64,000 bases of DNA. Origin: an uncultured Oscillibacter sp. (GTDB taxonomy: Bacteria > Bacillota > Clostridia > Oscillospirales > Oscillospiraceae). The stretch spans positions 1 through 64,000 of the forward strand of contig CANAWG010000002.1 in assembly GCA_947365245.1 (NCBI GenBank), in the 5' to 3' direction. The notes beneath the pieces are model-generated. The model saw only the letters and a list, made by a program, of their open reading frames with translations. It had not been told where the DNA came from and searched no databases. The stretch's first letter is position 1. The number at the start of each line of letters is the position of its first letter. Shown piece by piece: positions 57,695-64,000 of this stretch. The position numbers and the translations under genes were made by a program.

Positions 57695-57723
57695 AAATCC
57701 TGCTCCTTTCCGGTATGCACGGG

Positions 57724-57995
57724 ACGAAAAAAGGCTCTCGTCCCAAAGAAGTTCTTTGAGACGAAAGCCCAGCTCAGCTTCCGCGGTACCACTCAAATTG
57801 CGCCGGCCTTACGGCAAAGCGCCCCTCACGGGGTCAATCAACCCCTCCGCCCTAACGCGGCGGACACGGGACGCCCTACCTTGTCGAACGTCCGGCTCGG
57901 GAGCCATAGGACTTGGGGACCGTTCCCGCCGGCTCGCACCGCCCGCCGGCTCTCTGAGGGTCCGCATCCCCGTTCCTCTCCGTCATCGCTTTGAG
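57724..57995 (-). promoter_or_regulatory. T-box leader of metY-metA
   Basis: Read on the minus strand, the conserved T-box sequence GAGTGGTACCGCGG lies at 57795-57782. It is followed by a terminator hairpin (GGCTTTCGTCTC side at 57769, partner to 57733) and a T-run at 57732-57724. A structured stem I region of about 200 nt precedes it. An uncharged tRNA would pair with the T-box and favour the antiterminator. The specifier codon could not be fixed; ATG in CCTATGGCTCC is a candidate, which would mean tRNA-Met. Confidence 0.9.
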
Positions 57996-57999
57996 GAAT

Positions 58000-58028
58000 A
58001 TTATAAAAAGCGGCGGCGGATTTGTCAA
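58000..58028 (-). promoter_or_regulatory. Consensus promoter of the T-box/metY/metA transcript
   Basis: On the minus strand TTGACA (58028-58023), a 17 bp spacer and TATAAT (58005-58000): full sigma-A consensus. Transcription should begin near 57993. Confidence 0.85.
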
Positions 58029-58107
58029 CCGCGGATTTTTGCCGTGTGCTCTGTGCCGCCGGATGAAATGTCCGGCGGGAGTTCGGGGGGACTGGAATGG
58101 TGCGCCG

Positions 58108-58872
58108 TCATCCCAGCGCCACGTCCAGCACCATCATGATGAGAAACCCCGTCACAAACCCGCAGGTGCCCGCCCGGCTGTGGGCCTGGGGCACCAGCTC
58201 CTCCACTACCACGTACAGCATGGCCCCCGCGGCGAAGCTCAAGAGCCACGGCATCAGCGGCCGGGCCCAGGCCGCCGCCAGCACCACCAGCACGCCGAAC
58301 AGAGGCTCCACCACGCCGGACATCATGCCGCCCCAGAAAGCCCGGGCGCGGCTCCGGCCCTCCTGCCGCAGCGGCAGGGCGATGGCCGCCCCCTCGGGGA
58401 AGTTCTGAATGCCGATGCCCATGGCCAGCGCCGCCGCCCCGGCGAAGTTCTCCCCCCCTGCCGCCAGGGCGAAGGCGAGGCCCACCGCCATGCCCTCCGG
58501 CACGTTATGTAGCGTGATGGCGGTCATTAAAAGCGTATTCTGCCGCCAGGCGGCGTCGCTAAGGTCCCGGCTTCGCCGGAGATGGGGCAGCAGCGCGTCC
58601 AGAGCCGCCAGGAACACCACCCCCAGCAGCATCCCCGCCGCCGCCGGCAGCCACCCGGGAAAGCGCCCGTCCTCCGCCGCCTGGTCGATGGCGGGCAGCA
58701 GCAGGCTCCACACGGCCGCCGCGGTCATCACCCCGGCGGCAAAGCCCAGCATGGCCCGCTGAAACCGGGGCCTGGGCTCCCCGGAGAGAAAGAACACCGT
58801 GGCGGCGCCCAGGGTGGTCATCAGGAACGTAAATCCGGTGCCCAGGGCCGCCCATTGTAAGGATTGCAGCAT
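58108..58872 (-). CDS. ZIP family metal transporter
   Basis: A 254 aa polytopic membrane protein. The ZIP metal path motifs are ITLHNVPEGMAVGLA and GIGIQNFPEGAAIALP, with six or more hydrophobic helices and a variable cytosolic loop after helix 3. It imports zinc or other divalent metals (ZupT-like). The start at 58872 is chosen for the family's N-terminus (QWAALGTGFTFLMTTLGAA); the open frame upstream overlaps the divergent RNHCP promoter. Confidence 0.92.
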   Translation of the reverse strand: MLQSLQWAALGTGFTFLMTTLGAATVFFLSGEPRPRFQRAMLGFAAGVMTAAAVWSLLLPAIDQAAEDGRFPGWLPAAAGMLLGVVFLAALDALLPHLRRSRDLSDAAWRQNTLLMTAITLHNVPEGMAVGLAFALAAGGENFAGAAALAMGIGIQNFPEGAAIALPLRQEGRSRARAFWGGMMSGVVEPLFGVLVVLAAAWARPLMPWLLSFAAGAMLYVVVEELVPQAHSRAGTCGFVTGFLIMMVLDVALG

Positions 58873-58958
58873 AGCGTATCTCCGCCTTCGTCTCAGGTTC
58901 GGGCGGAACACCGCCCGTATGACAGTATAGGCGGCGGCGGAGAGATCGGTGACGGGGG

Positions 58959-58987
58959 TTGACGGCGGCGGGGCGGTGTGGTATCCT
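58959..58987 (+). promoter_or_regulatory. Promoter of the RNHCP gene and its leader ORF
   Basis: TTGACG (58959-58964), a 17 bp spacer and TATCCT (58982-58987). Transcription from here would include the 10-codon ORF at 59040. Confidence 0.6.
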
Positions 58988-59039
58988 GGCCGTGGCCCGT
59001 CCCGCGGGACGGAGCAACCGAGAGAAGGAGCTGTGCCCC

Positions 59040-59072
59040 ATGAAGCGCAAACACTTTGATCGTGTGATCTGA
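59040..59072 (+). CDS. Possible 10-codon leader peptide (MKRKHFDRVI)
   Basis: ATG 59040 is preceded by GAGAAGGAG at good spacing and ends in TGA after ten codons. It is followed by a hairpin (GGGAGGTC / GGCCTCCC) and then, 72 bp later, the RNHCP gene with its own site AGGAGGAA. It could be a regulatory leader or chance. Confidence 0.35.
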   Translation: MKRKHFDRVI

Positions 59073-59144
59073 CCGGGAGGTCAGGACACACGAAAAACCG
59101 GCCTCCCATAGGATTGCATCAATTCTATCAGGAGGAATCATCCC

Positions 59145-59567
59145 ATGAACCGGGAGAACAAGAGAAAGACATTTGAAAAAGGCTATTACAAGACCCATCC
59201 CTGCAGGGACACGTTCACCTGCAAAGCCTGCGGCTGGCCCGTGGGTCCGGAGGGGGCCGGAAGCGGCCACCGCAACCACTGTCCCAACTGCCTCGCCAGC
59301 CTCCACCTGGACATCGAGCCCGGGGACCGGGCGGCGGACTGCGGCGGGCTGATGGAGCCGGTGGCGGTCTGGGTCCGGAGGGGCGGCGAGTGGGCCGTCA
59401 TTCACCGCTGCAAGCGGTGCGGAGCGCTGTCATCCAACCGGGTGGCGGCGGACGACAACCCCATGAAGCTGCTGTCCATCGCGGCCCGGCCCATGGCGGC
59501 CCCGCCGTTTCCCATCGAGCACCTGCACAAGCTGGCGGGCCTTGCCGGGGATGAAATACCGGAATAA
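59145..59567 (+). CDS. RNHCP domain-containing protein
   Basis: A 140 aa cysteine-rich protein of the RNHCP family, function unknown. It has CKACGWPVGPEG, then the name-giving RNHCPNCLASLHLD, and later CKRCGALSSNRVAADDNP. Four CxxC-type pairs suggest zinc binding. ATG 59145 follows AGGAGGAATC. It is monocistronic. Confidence 0.9.
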   Translation: MNRENKRKTFEKGYYKTHPCRDTFTCKACGWPVGPEGAGSGHRNHCPNCLASLHLDIEPGDRAADCGGLMEPVAVWVRRGGEWAVIHRCKRCGALSSNRVAADDNPMKLLSIAARPMAAPPFPIEHLHKLAGLAGDEIPE

Positions 59568-59574
59568 AAGCCTT

Positions 59575-59848
59575 AGAACCTGTATTCACAGCCGTTGAAC
59601 GCCGTCTAGACAGCCCTCGTCAGAAGAAACTCCGCCGCTCCATTTCCGGCTTCGCCGGAAACTCCGCTTGAGCTCCGTTTCTTCTTCCTCTCCCCACGAA
59701 ACCCGCTTCGCTGGGCTTTCGAGGGGACCCCATCCGCCATACTGCGTCGATTTCCCTTGCCATAGTCAGTATGGCTGCGGAAAATCTCCTTATCTGGCGA
59801 GAAAAATCCTCGCCCATCCGGCATCCCCCGGTTGTGACTACAGGTTCT
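59575..59848. mobile_element. MITE-like palindromic element C
   Basis: A 274-bp block bounded by inverted ends AGAACCTGTATTCACAGCC (59575-59593) and GGTTGTGACTACAGGTTCT (59830-59848), 17 of 19 matching when inverted. It contains internal hairpins such as TTCCGGCTTCGCCGGAA. The core ACTGCGTCGAT...CTTG...CTGCGGAAAAT resembles the centre of the element at 61162-61323. Reading frames across it look spurious. No transposase was found. It fills most of the 375-bp gap between the RNHCP gene and spoIIP. Confidence 0.7.
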
Positions 59849-59849
59849 T

Positions 59850-59880
59850 GAGGGCGGGACATCGCAGATGTCCCGCCCTC
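59850..59880. other. Perfect hairpin next to element C
   Basis: GAGGGCGGGACAT and ATGTCCCGCCCTC surround a short loop. No T-run follows on either strand, so it is not a standard terminator. Confidence 0.6.
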
Positions 59881-59942
59881 CCGGCATCATTGGAGAGGGA
59901 ACCGGAAGCGGTATTCCAGGAACCCGCCGTTTTGCAGCCAGC

Positions 59943-61118
59943 CTACTTGCTCTGGGCCCGCAGCACCTCCGTCATGCGCTGGGCGAAGAGCCGGCCGGCA
60001 AGGGCCGCCTCCTCCGGGGCGTTTCCGGCGGCCCCCACCTCCACCAGGAGGGACCCGGTGGTGGCGTGCTGGTTGTACCGGGAGTTTCGCAGCAGCAAAG
60101 GGCGCATCAGCGTGGGGTACTCCGCCAGGATGTCCTGCTGGAGGGCCACCGCCAGCCGCAGGTTCTCCATCCAGTCCGGGTGGGTCAGGCCGCTGCCGTC
60201 GCTGCCCACCACCAGGGTCATCTGGGCGGCGGTGCCCACGCCCTCGATGGGGGAGACCACCTTGTACTGGTTGCCCTGGCCGTCCTCGATGGCGTCCCGG
60301 TGGACGTCCAGGATGAAGCGGATGGAGGGGTACTGGGCCAGGTAGCTCTGGATGGCCGCCAGGGCCCGGTCATAGGCCCCGGAGTAGGAGGGGTAATCGT
60401 ACAGCGTCCGGTCGTGGAGGACGGAGATCCCCGCCTCGCCGAAAGCCGCCGCCATCTCATCCCCCACTTTCACCACGTTGTAGCGGGTGTCCGTGGTGCG
60501 GTAGTCGCCGGACCAGACCACCTCCGTCCCCGGGGCGGGGGTATAGGCCTCGCTTCCGTGGGTGTGGAGGATCAGGATCTGGGGCTCCTCCTCCGTCAGC
60601 GCCGCGGCAAAGGGCTCCCCCAGGGCCGTGAGGGGGAGGGGCTCCTCCCGGGAGGTGCTGATGTAGCAGCGGCCGAAGACGGTGTAGCCGCTGGGGTCGG
60701 TGGGGACCAGCGTCCTGGCGGGGACGCCGTTGTCCGCCGTCTCCGCCGGGGCGGGCACGTCCAGGGGCGTCTCCTCCACGGGGATGGGGCGGTGCTCTTC
60801 CGTCTCCTCCTCCGCGGCGGCGGGGGGCGCCTCCTCCGCGCTGTGCCACAGCTCCGCCACCTCCGCCCGGGCGGACAGCAGCAGCGGCGCCTGGCTGATG
60901 GCCAGCACGGCGGCGGGGGACAGCTGGTCCCGGGTCCACAGGTCCCCCATCTCCCAGCGCAGGGCCCCCAGGGGCAGAGAGGCCCGCAGGGCCGAGAGGG
61001 CCGCGGCGGCGGTGTCGCTGCCGGCGGTGACCGCCGCCGCCCAAAGCACCGCCAGTCCCAAGATCCCCGCTCCCAGCCGCCGGAGGAGCCCGGCGGGGAG
61101 CATGGGCTTTTTTCTCAT
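59943..61118 (-). CDS. spoIIP: Stage II sporulation protein P
   Basis: Forespore-engulfment peptidoglycan hydrolase (amidase and endopeptidase) acting with SpoIID and SpoIIM. The 391 aa product has an N-terminal membrane anchor (GAGILGLAVLWAAAVTA) and a Glu/Pro-rich linker (about residues 90-125). The catalytic domain contains ILILHTHGSEAYTP (zinc His), DVHRDAI and the late LLVEVGAAGN with the catalytic-type Glu. I prefer ATG 61118, 6 bp after AGAGGTG; nearby in-frame codons at 61124 and 61127 lie in that site. It is the main evidence for an endospore-forming lineage. Confidence 0.94.
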   Translation of the reverse strand: MRKKPMLPAGLLRRLGAGILGLAVLWAAAVTAGSDTAAAALSALRASLPLGALRWEMGDLWTRDQLSPAAVLAISQAPLLLSARAEVAELWHSAEEAPPAAAEEETEEHRPIPVEETPLDVPAPAETADNGVPARTLVPTDPSGYTVFGRCYISTSREEPLPLTALGEPFAAALTEEEPQILILHTHGSEAYTPAPGTEVVWSGDYRTTDTRYNVVKVGDEMAAAFGEAGISVLHDRTLYDYPSYSGAYDRALAAIQSYLAQYPSIRFILDVHRDAIEDGQGNQYKVVSPIEGVGTAAQMTLVVGSDGSGLTHPDWMENLRLAVALQQDILAEYPTLMRPLLLRNSRYNQHATTGSLLVEVGAAGNAPEEAALAGRLFAQRMTEVLRAQSK

Positions 61119-61161
61119 GTACATCACCTCTGGGACAACCTATGCGGCAGGGGCGGGAATT

Positions 61162-61323
61162 AGAAGCTGTACCAATAGCCTCAGCACAAATCTTTGCGGT
61201 CAAAATTGTCGCCGACTGCGTTGAAAAATCTTGAAATACACAAAGTATTCCTGCAATTTTTTGCCTTGCCAGCGCCAATTCTGTCTCGCAAATCTGTATG
61301 CTTCGGCTAATGGTACAGCTTCT
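61162..61323. mobile_element. MITE-like palindromic element A
   Basis: A 162-bp imperfect palindrome. The ends AGAAGCTGTACCAATAGCC and GGCTAATGGTACAGCTTCT are 18 of 19 matching when inverted. The complementarity continues through TTTGCGG, AATTGTCGCC and GAAATAC to the centre near 61240. It would fold into a single long hairpin. It ends on the first base of the thiM stop codon triplet. It shares ACTGCGTTGAAAAATCTTG with the other two elements. Confidence 0.75.
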
Positions 61324-62126
61324 TACAGCGTCTCAATCTCCGCCTCCGCGGCCAGCTCCGCCGCCGTCAGCGTCCCGGCGGCGTCCAGCAGGGCCGTGCG
61401 GAAGCTGCCGGGGCCCCGCCTCCCGGCCTGTTCCTCCGCCCGCCGGGCGCAGGTCTTCCAGAAAGCGGCGGCCAGGATGGCCGCGGCTGCGGGCTCCGGC
61501 TCCACGGCGGCGAACACGCCGCAAAGAGCCGACAGCATACACCCCGTCCCGGTGACGGCGGTCATCCGGGGACTTCCGCCCGAGACGCGCCAGAGGCGCT
61601 CCCCGTCGGCGGTCACGTCCTCGGGCCCGGTGAGCAGCACCGCGGCGCGGTACCGGCGGGCCAGGGCCGCCGCGGCGGCGGACCGGGCCTCCGGCGAGGC
61701 GGGATCGGGGCTGTCCACCCCCCGCTCGCCGCCGCGCTCTCCCAGCAGGGCCAGGGCCTCCCCCAGGTTCACCCGGAGAATGGACACGGGAAAGCGCTCC
61801 AGGAGCGCCCGCACCCGCTCCAGCCGCCAGGGGCTGCTCCCCACGCCCACCGGGTCCAGCACCACGGGCTGATTCCGGCGGGCCGCCTCCTGCCCGCAGA
61901 GGAGGCAGGTGTGAAAGCGCGCCTCGTCGGGGGTGCCGGTGTTCAGCACCGTGGCATCGCTGGCGGCGGTGACGTCCGCCATCTCCTCCGGGGCGTGGGC
62001 CATGACGGGGCCGGCCCCCGCCGCCAGCACCACGTTGGCGCAGTCGTTGGCGGAGACAATGTTGCTGACGCAGTGGATCAGGGGCCTGCGGGCCCGGATC
62101 TGGTCCAGGCGGGCAAAGTCCGGCAT
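61323..62126 (-). CDS. thiM: Hydroxyethylthiazole kinase
   Basis: Salvage kinase phosphorylating the thiazole moiety for ThiE. The 267 aa ribokinase-like protein has PLIHCVSNIVSANDCANVVLA, PVVLDPVGVGSSPWRLER and the catalytic region TAVTGTGCMLSALCGVFAA. It follows thiW by 77 bp on the TPP-riboswitch transcript. Its stop codon abuts a MITE-like hairpin, which may protect or end the mRNA. ATG 62126 follows AAAGGAGGC. Confidence 0.96.
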   Translation of the reverse strand: MPDFARLDQIRARRPLIHCVSNIVSANDCANVVLAAGAGPVMAHAPEEMADVTAASDATVLNTGTPDEARFHTCLLCGQEAARRNQPVVLDPVGVGSSPWRLERVRALLERFPVSILRVNLGEALALLGERGGERGVDSPDPASPEARSAAAAALARRYRAAVLLTGPEDVTADGERLWRVSGGSPRMTAVTGTGCMLSALCGVFAAVEPEPAAAAILAAAFWKTCARRAEEQAGRRGPGSFRTALLDAAGTLTAAELAAEAEIETL

Positions 62127-62203
62127 GGGGACGCCTCCTTTCAAAGTGGATTGGGAGAGGGCGGCCCGGTCACAGGACCGGGCCGCCCGGAAATCACGGT
62201 TTG

Positions 62204-62722
62204 TCAGTGCTCCAGAGCGCCCCGCATAGACCCCAGGGCCCCGCTCTTCTGGAGGGCGAACACCAGCGCCCCCGCCAGAATGGAACCGGCCACAGTGGAG
62301 ATCAGGAACGGCGCCACATAGGCGTAAAAGGCCACGGTCCCGGCGTCCGCGCCCATAAAGGCCACGGCGATGGGGTAGGACAGGAGCCCTCCGATGACGC
62401 CGGTGCCGAAGACCTCCGCCGCCAGGGTGAGCCACAGATTTTTGGACTTCCACCAGGCCAGGCCGCAGAGAAGCGCCCCGCACATGCTGCCGGGGAACGC
62501 CAGCAGGCTCCCCAGGCTCAGCAGGTTTCGCAGGAGGCTGGCGACAAAGGCCGCGCCCAGACCGTACCAGGGCCCCAGGAACACGGCGCAGAGAATGTTG
62601 ACCATGTGCTGCACCGGAGCGCACTTGCTGCCCAGCACAGGGAAAGAGAACATACTGCCCACCACGGCCACGGCGCACAGCACCCCGGCCAGGGCCAGCT
62701 TCTTCGTAGAACCGCTCTTCAT
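62204..62722 (-). CDS. thiW: Thiazole ECF transporter S component ThiW
   Basis: A 172 aa substrate-binding membrane subunit of an energy-coupling-factor importer, predicted to take up hydroxyethylthiazole. It has five to six hydrophobic helices and conserved segments LALAGVLCAVAVVGSMFSFP, KCAPVQHMVNILCAVFLGPW and SLLRNLLSLGSLLAFPGSM. The ECF ATPases and T component would be encoded elsewhere. ATG 62722 follows AAAGGAG. It is first after the TPP riboswitch, with thiM next, which supports a thiazole salvage role. Confidence 0.93.
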   Translation of the reverse strand: MKSGSTKKLALAGVLCAVAVVGSMFSFPVLGSKCAPVQHMVNILCAVFLGPWYGLGAAFVASLLRNLLSLGSLLAFPGSMCGALLCGLAWWKSKNLWLTLAAEVFGTGVIGGLLSYPIAVAFMGADAGTVAFYAYVAPFLISTVAGSILAGALVFALQKSGALGSMRGALEH

Positions 62723-63007
62723 AAAAATAACTCCTTTGCATCGAAAGAATCGCAGGGAGAAAACGGCAGACAACCGACAGCGTCTTCCCCTTGCATGGCA
62801 AGGCCGCGGACGAAATCCCTCGCCCGCCGGAAACTTCGGTCGGGGCTCGCTGGCCCCCTCTCACGCCGGAACACGGCTTCCCATCGCTGTCAGGGGAGGA
62901 CCCGCCTCCCAAACGGCCCGGGCCCAGGGCGCTCCCCCTCGGCCCGCTCCCGGCTTCCCGGGACGCCTGCTGGATTCCGTTCCCCACGCTCCTCTCTCAA
63001 AAGAAGT
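62723..63007 (-). other. Leader between TPP riboswitch terminator and thiW
   Basis: About 285 bp of GC-rich leader between the riboswitch terminator and thiW. I saw no reading frame with start signals and no further conserved element. Confidence 0.5.
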
Positions 63008-63042
63008 CAAAAAACAGCGGATACCCGGGTGGGCATCCGCCT
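63008..63042 (-). terminator. Terminator of the TPP riboswitch
   Basis: On the minus strand GCGGATGCCC-ACCC-GGGTATCCGC is followed by TGTTTTTTGACTTCTTTT. It lies about 15 nt after the aptamer, so ligand binding would stop transcription before thiW-thiM. Confidence 0.88.
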
Positions 63043-63049
63043 GGAGCGT

Positions 63050-63264
63050 TCTGTGCAAACTTCCTACGGTGGCATTACCCACATCAGGTCAAGAGTCCGT
63101 CCGGCATTTCCCTGTGTCCGTCTTGACAGCGCATTTTCCGCCCTGACTGCGTTAAAAAGCCTTGCAGGGCAAAAAATCCACCTGCCAATCCGCACACACT
63201 GAGATACCGTACAGCCTCTAAGGGTCGAAGCGTCGCTTCCTCTCAGCCTTTCGGCTCCCCTGTT
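63050..63264 (-). promoter_or_regulatory. TPP riboswitch with an enlarged P3 arm
   Basis: On the minus strand the aptamer reads AGGGGAGCCGAAAGGCTGAGA, then ACCCTT, and after a long insert CTTGACCTGATGTGGGTAAT and GCCACCGTAGGAAG. These are the P2/P4-P5 core of a THI box. Between ACCCTT and TTGACCTG lies a hairpin of about 127 nt with arms of 50 or so bases. It controls thiW-thiM. Confidence 0.93.
63093..63219. mobile_element. MITE-like hairpin B within riboswitch P3
   Basis: The left arm begins GAGTCCGTCCGGCATTTCCC. The right arm, inverted, begins GAGGCTGTACGGTATCTCAG, and about 36 of 52 positions match. The tip holds ACTGCGTTAAAAAGCCTTG, which is also the centre of element A (ACTGCGTTGAAAAATCTTG). 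The AGAGGCTGTAC end resembles AGAAGCTGTAC of element A. It may be a related element captured as P3. Confidence 0.6.
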
Positions 63265-63275
63265 TTTCATCCCGT

Positions 63276-63304
63276 ATTATGGCATTTTTCCCGCCGGCTG
63301 TCAA
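63276..63304 (-). promoter_or_regulatory. Promoter of the TPP riboswitch/thiW/thiM transcript
   Basis: On the minus strand TTGACA (63304-63299), a 17 bp spacer and CATAAT (63281-63276). The aptamer starts within about 10 nt of the expected transcription start. Confidence 0.75.
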
Positions 63305-63402
63305 GGGCCTTTTCCTCCGGATCTCCGGGGCGGCAGATGGAAAAAAGCGGGCGCCCGGCCTTGCGCCGGACGCCCGCTTTTCGGCCGGTGGAGACGGGGC
63401 GC

Positions 63403-63633
63403 TCAGAAGAGATTTTTCAGCCCCGCCAGCTTGCCGCCGATGTCGCCGGCGGCCAGCTTGGCCTTGAGACCGGTCACCAGGGGCTGGAGCTTCTCGTCGG
63501 GCAGGTCCACGCCCAGCAGTCCCTCCACAGTCTTGATGGGGTCGCCCTGGAACTTCTTGAGCAGGGCGGGGTCCTTCTGGATCTTTCCCGCCAGCTCCTC
63601 GATCTTGGCCTTTACATCGAAATTCATGTCCAT
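63403..63633 (-). CDS. Small hypothetical protein, 76 aa
   Basis: A 76 aa soluble protein, not assigned. It is helical, with KAKIEELAGKIQKDPALLKK, then FQGDPIKTVEGLLGVDLPDE and a Gly/Lys tail (AAGDIGGKLAGLKNLF). The DP...FQGDP...LLGVDLPDE arrangement looks like a conserved small domain and recalls Nif11-type leader helices, but I cannot confirm that. ATG 63633 follows AGAAAGGGAA; a second Met two codons on is possible. It has its own consensus promoter and no partner gene beside it. Confidence 0.7.
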   Translation of the reverse strand: MDMNFDVKAKIEELAGKIQKDPALLKKFQGDPIKTVEGLLGVDLPDEKLQPLVTGLKAKLAAGDIGGKLAGLKNLF

Positions 63634-63688
63634 GGTCTTGTTCCCTTTCTCTCTGATTTCGCCGGACCCGGGGCCCGGAGGCGTTCCC

Positions 63689-63717
63689 ATGATATTGGAT
63701 TTCCGGTCGGTTGTCAA
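63689..63717 (-). promoter_or_regulatory. Promoter of the 76-aa protein gene
   Basis: On the minus strand TTGACA (63717-63712), a 17 bp spacer and TATCAT (63694-63689), about 55 bp upstream of the start. Confidence 0.75.
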
Positions 63718-63747
63718 GACGGCGGCCGGGTCCCGGCCGGGGGGCGC

Positions 63748-64000
63748 TCAGAGATACCGCACCAGCTCCTCCAGGGGCCTCCGGTCGTTGTGGAGCCTGG
63801 ACGGATGGGCGCCCTCCGCCGGATACCCCAGGGGCAGCAGGGCGATGGGCGTGGTGCCCGCCATCTCCGGGAAGGCCGAGAGCAGCTTCTCCGGCTCAAA
63901 CATCCCCACGTAGGTGGTGCCGAGACCCAGCTCCGCCGCCTGGAGCATCATCTGCGCCGCGGCGATGGCGGCGTCAATCTCCCCGTGGTCCTTGCCGTCG
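63748..64000 (-). CDS. Nitroreductase family protein (5' part outside the window)
   Basis: The last 83 codons of a flavin-dependent nitroreductase-like protein. Its beginning lies beyond the window edge. Visible are DHGEIDAAIAAAQMMLQAAE, then LGLGTTYVGMF, and PIALLPLGYPAEGAHPSRLH with the final RPLEELVRYL, all typical of the C-terminal half of this FMN family. Substrate unknown. Confidence 0.88.
   Translation of the reverse strand, partial: DGKDHGEIDAAIAAAQMMLQAAELGLGTTYVGMFEPEKLLSAFPEMAGTTPIALLPLGYPAEGAHPSRLHNDRRPLEELVRYL

Noticed and set aside
59850..59880. Perfect hairpin as terminator of spoIIP
   Set aside because: No T-run follows on either strand; kept only as an unexplained hairpin.

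Overview
The window is a GC-rich chromosomal segment from a monoderm, spore-forming Clostridia lineage. The gene set points to Oscillospiraceae of the Flavonifractor/Lawsonibacter/Oscillibacter type; this is an inference from gene content, not a database match. Supporting signs are SpoIIP, MurT/GatD, YfmF/YfmH, YqzL between era and recO, ylxM-ffh-rpsP-khpA, a T-box, a TPP riboswitch with an intrinsic terminator, and many promoters of the form TTGACA-17 bp-TATAAT. No rRNA, tRNA, CRISPR array, prophage or transposase gene was seen.

Layout. 1-5.8 kb: uvrA, a cyclase-family hydrolase, murT and a gatD homologue that lacks the expected catalytic Cys and His. 5.8-10.3 kb (minus): a small monooxygenase-like protein, an RluA-type pseudouridine synthase, a lipoprotein, then the khpA/rpsP/ffh/ylxM translation and secretion operon. 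10.3-18 kb: tag, a membrane dipeptidase, a SnoaL-like protein, yfmF-yfmH, lgt, folD and nfo. 18-20.1 kb: thiD, thiE and a DUF4180 gene. 20.2-32.7 kb: a divergent catabolic locus. One arm carries ygeY, ygeW and arcC. The other carries a YheO/DauR-like regulator, two fold-type-II PLP enzymes and a BMP-family ABC importer. Together they look like uptake of a nitrogenous solute, PLP-dependent breakdown and ATP recovery from carbamoyl phosphate. 32.8-36.9 kb: a PAP2 phosphatase, serA, serC and tmk. 37-43.3 kb: a complete tetR-tolC-adaptor-RND efflux operon with a consensus promoter and a palindromic operator. 43.5-54 kb: comM, metG, mnmG, era, yqzL, recO and mutS2. 54-58 kb: a DUF1232 zinc-ribbon protein, a uridine phosphorylase, and metA/metY under a T-box. 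58-64 kb: a ZIP transporter, an RNHCP protein, spoIIP, thiM and thiW under a TPP riboswitch, a 76-aa protein and the 3' part of a nitroreductase gene.

Non-coding structure is rich. Three imperfect palindromic, MITE-like elements are present: one before spoIIP's 3' end, one between spoIIP and thiM, and one built into the P3 arm of the TPP riboswitch. A stem-loop repeat occurs both upstream of uvrA and downstream of era. About nine hairpins in a row fill the serA-serC gap.

The most interesting points are the GatD homologue without its catalytic pair, the YgeW/YgeY/ArcC locus with unassigned PLP enzymes, and the riboswitch carrying a mobile-element-like hairpin.
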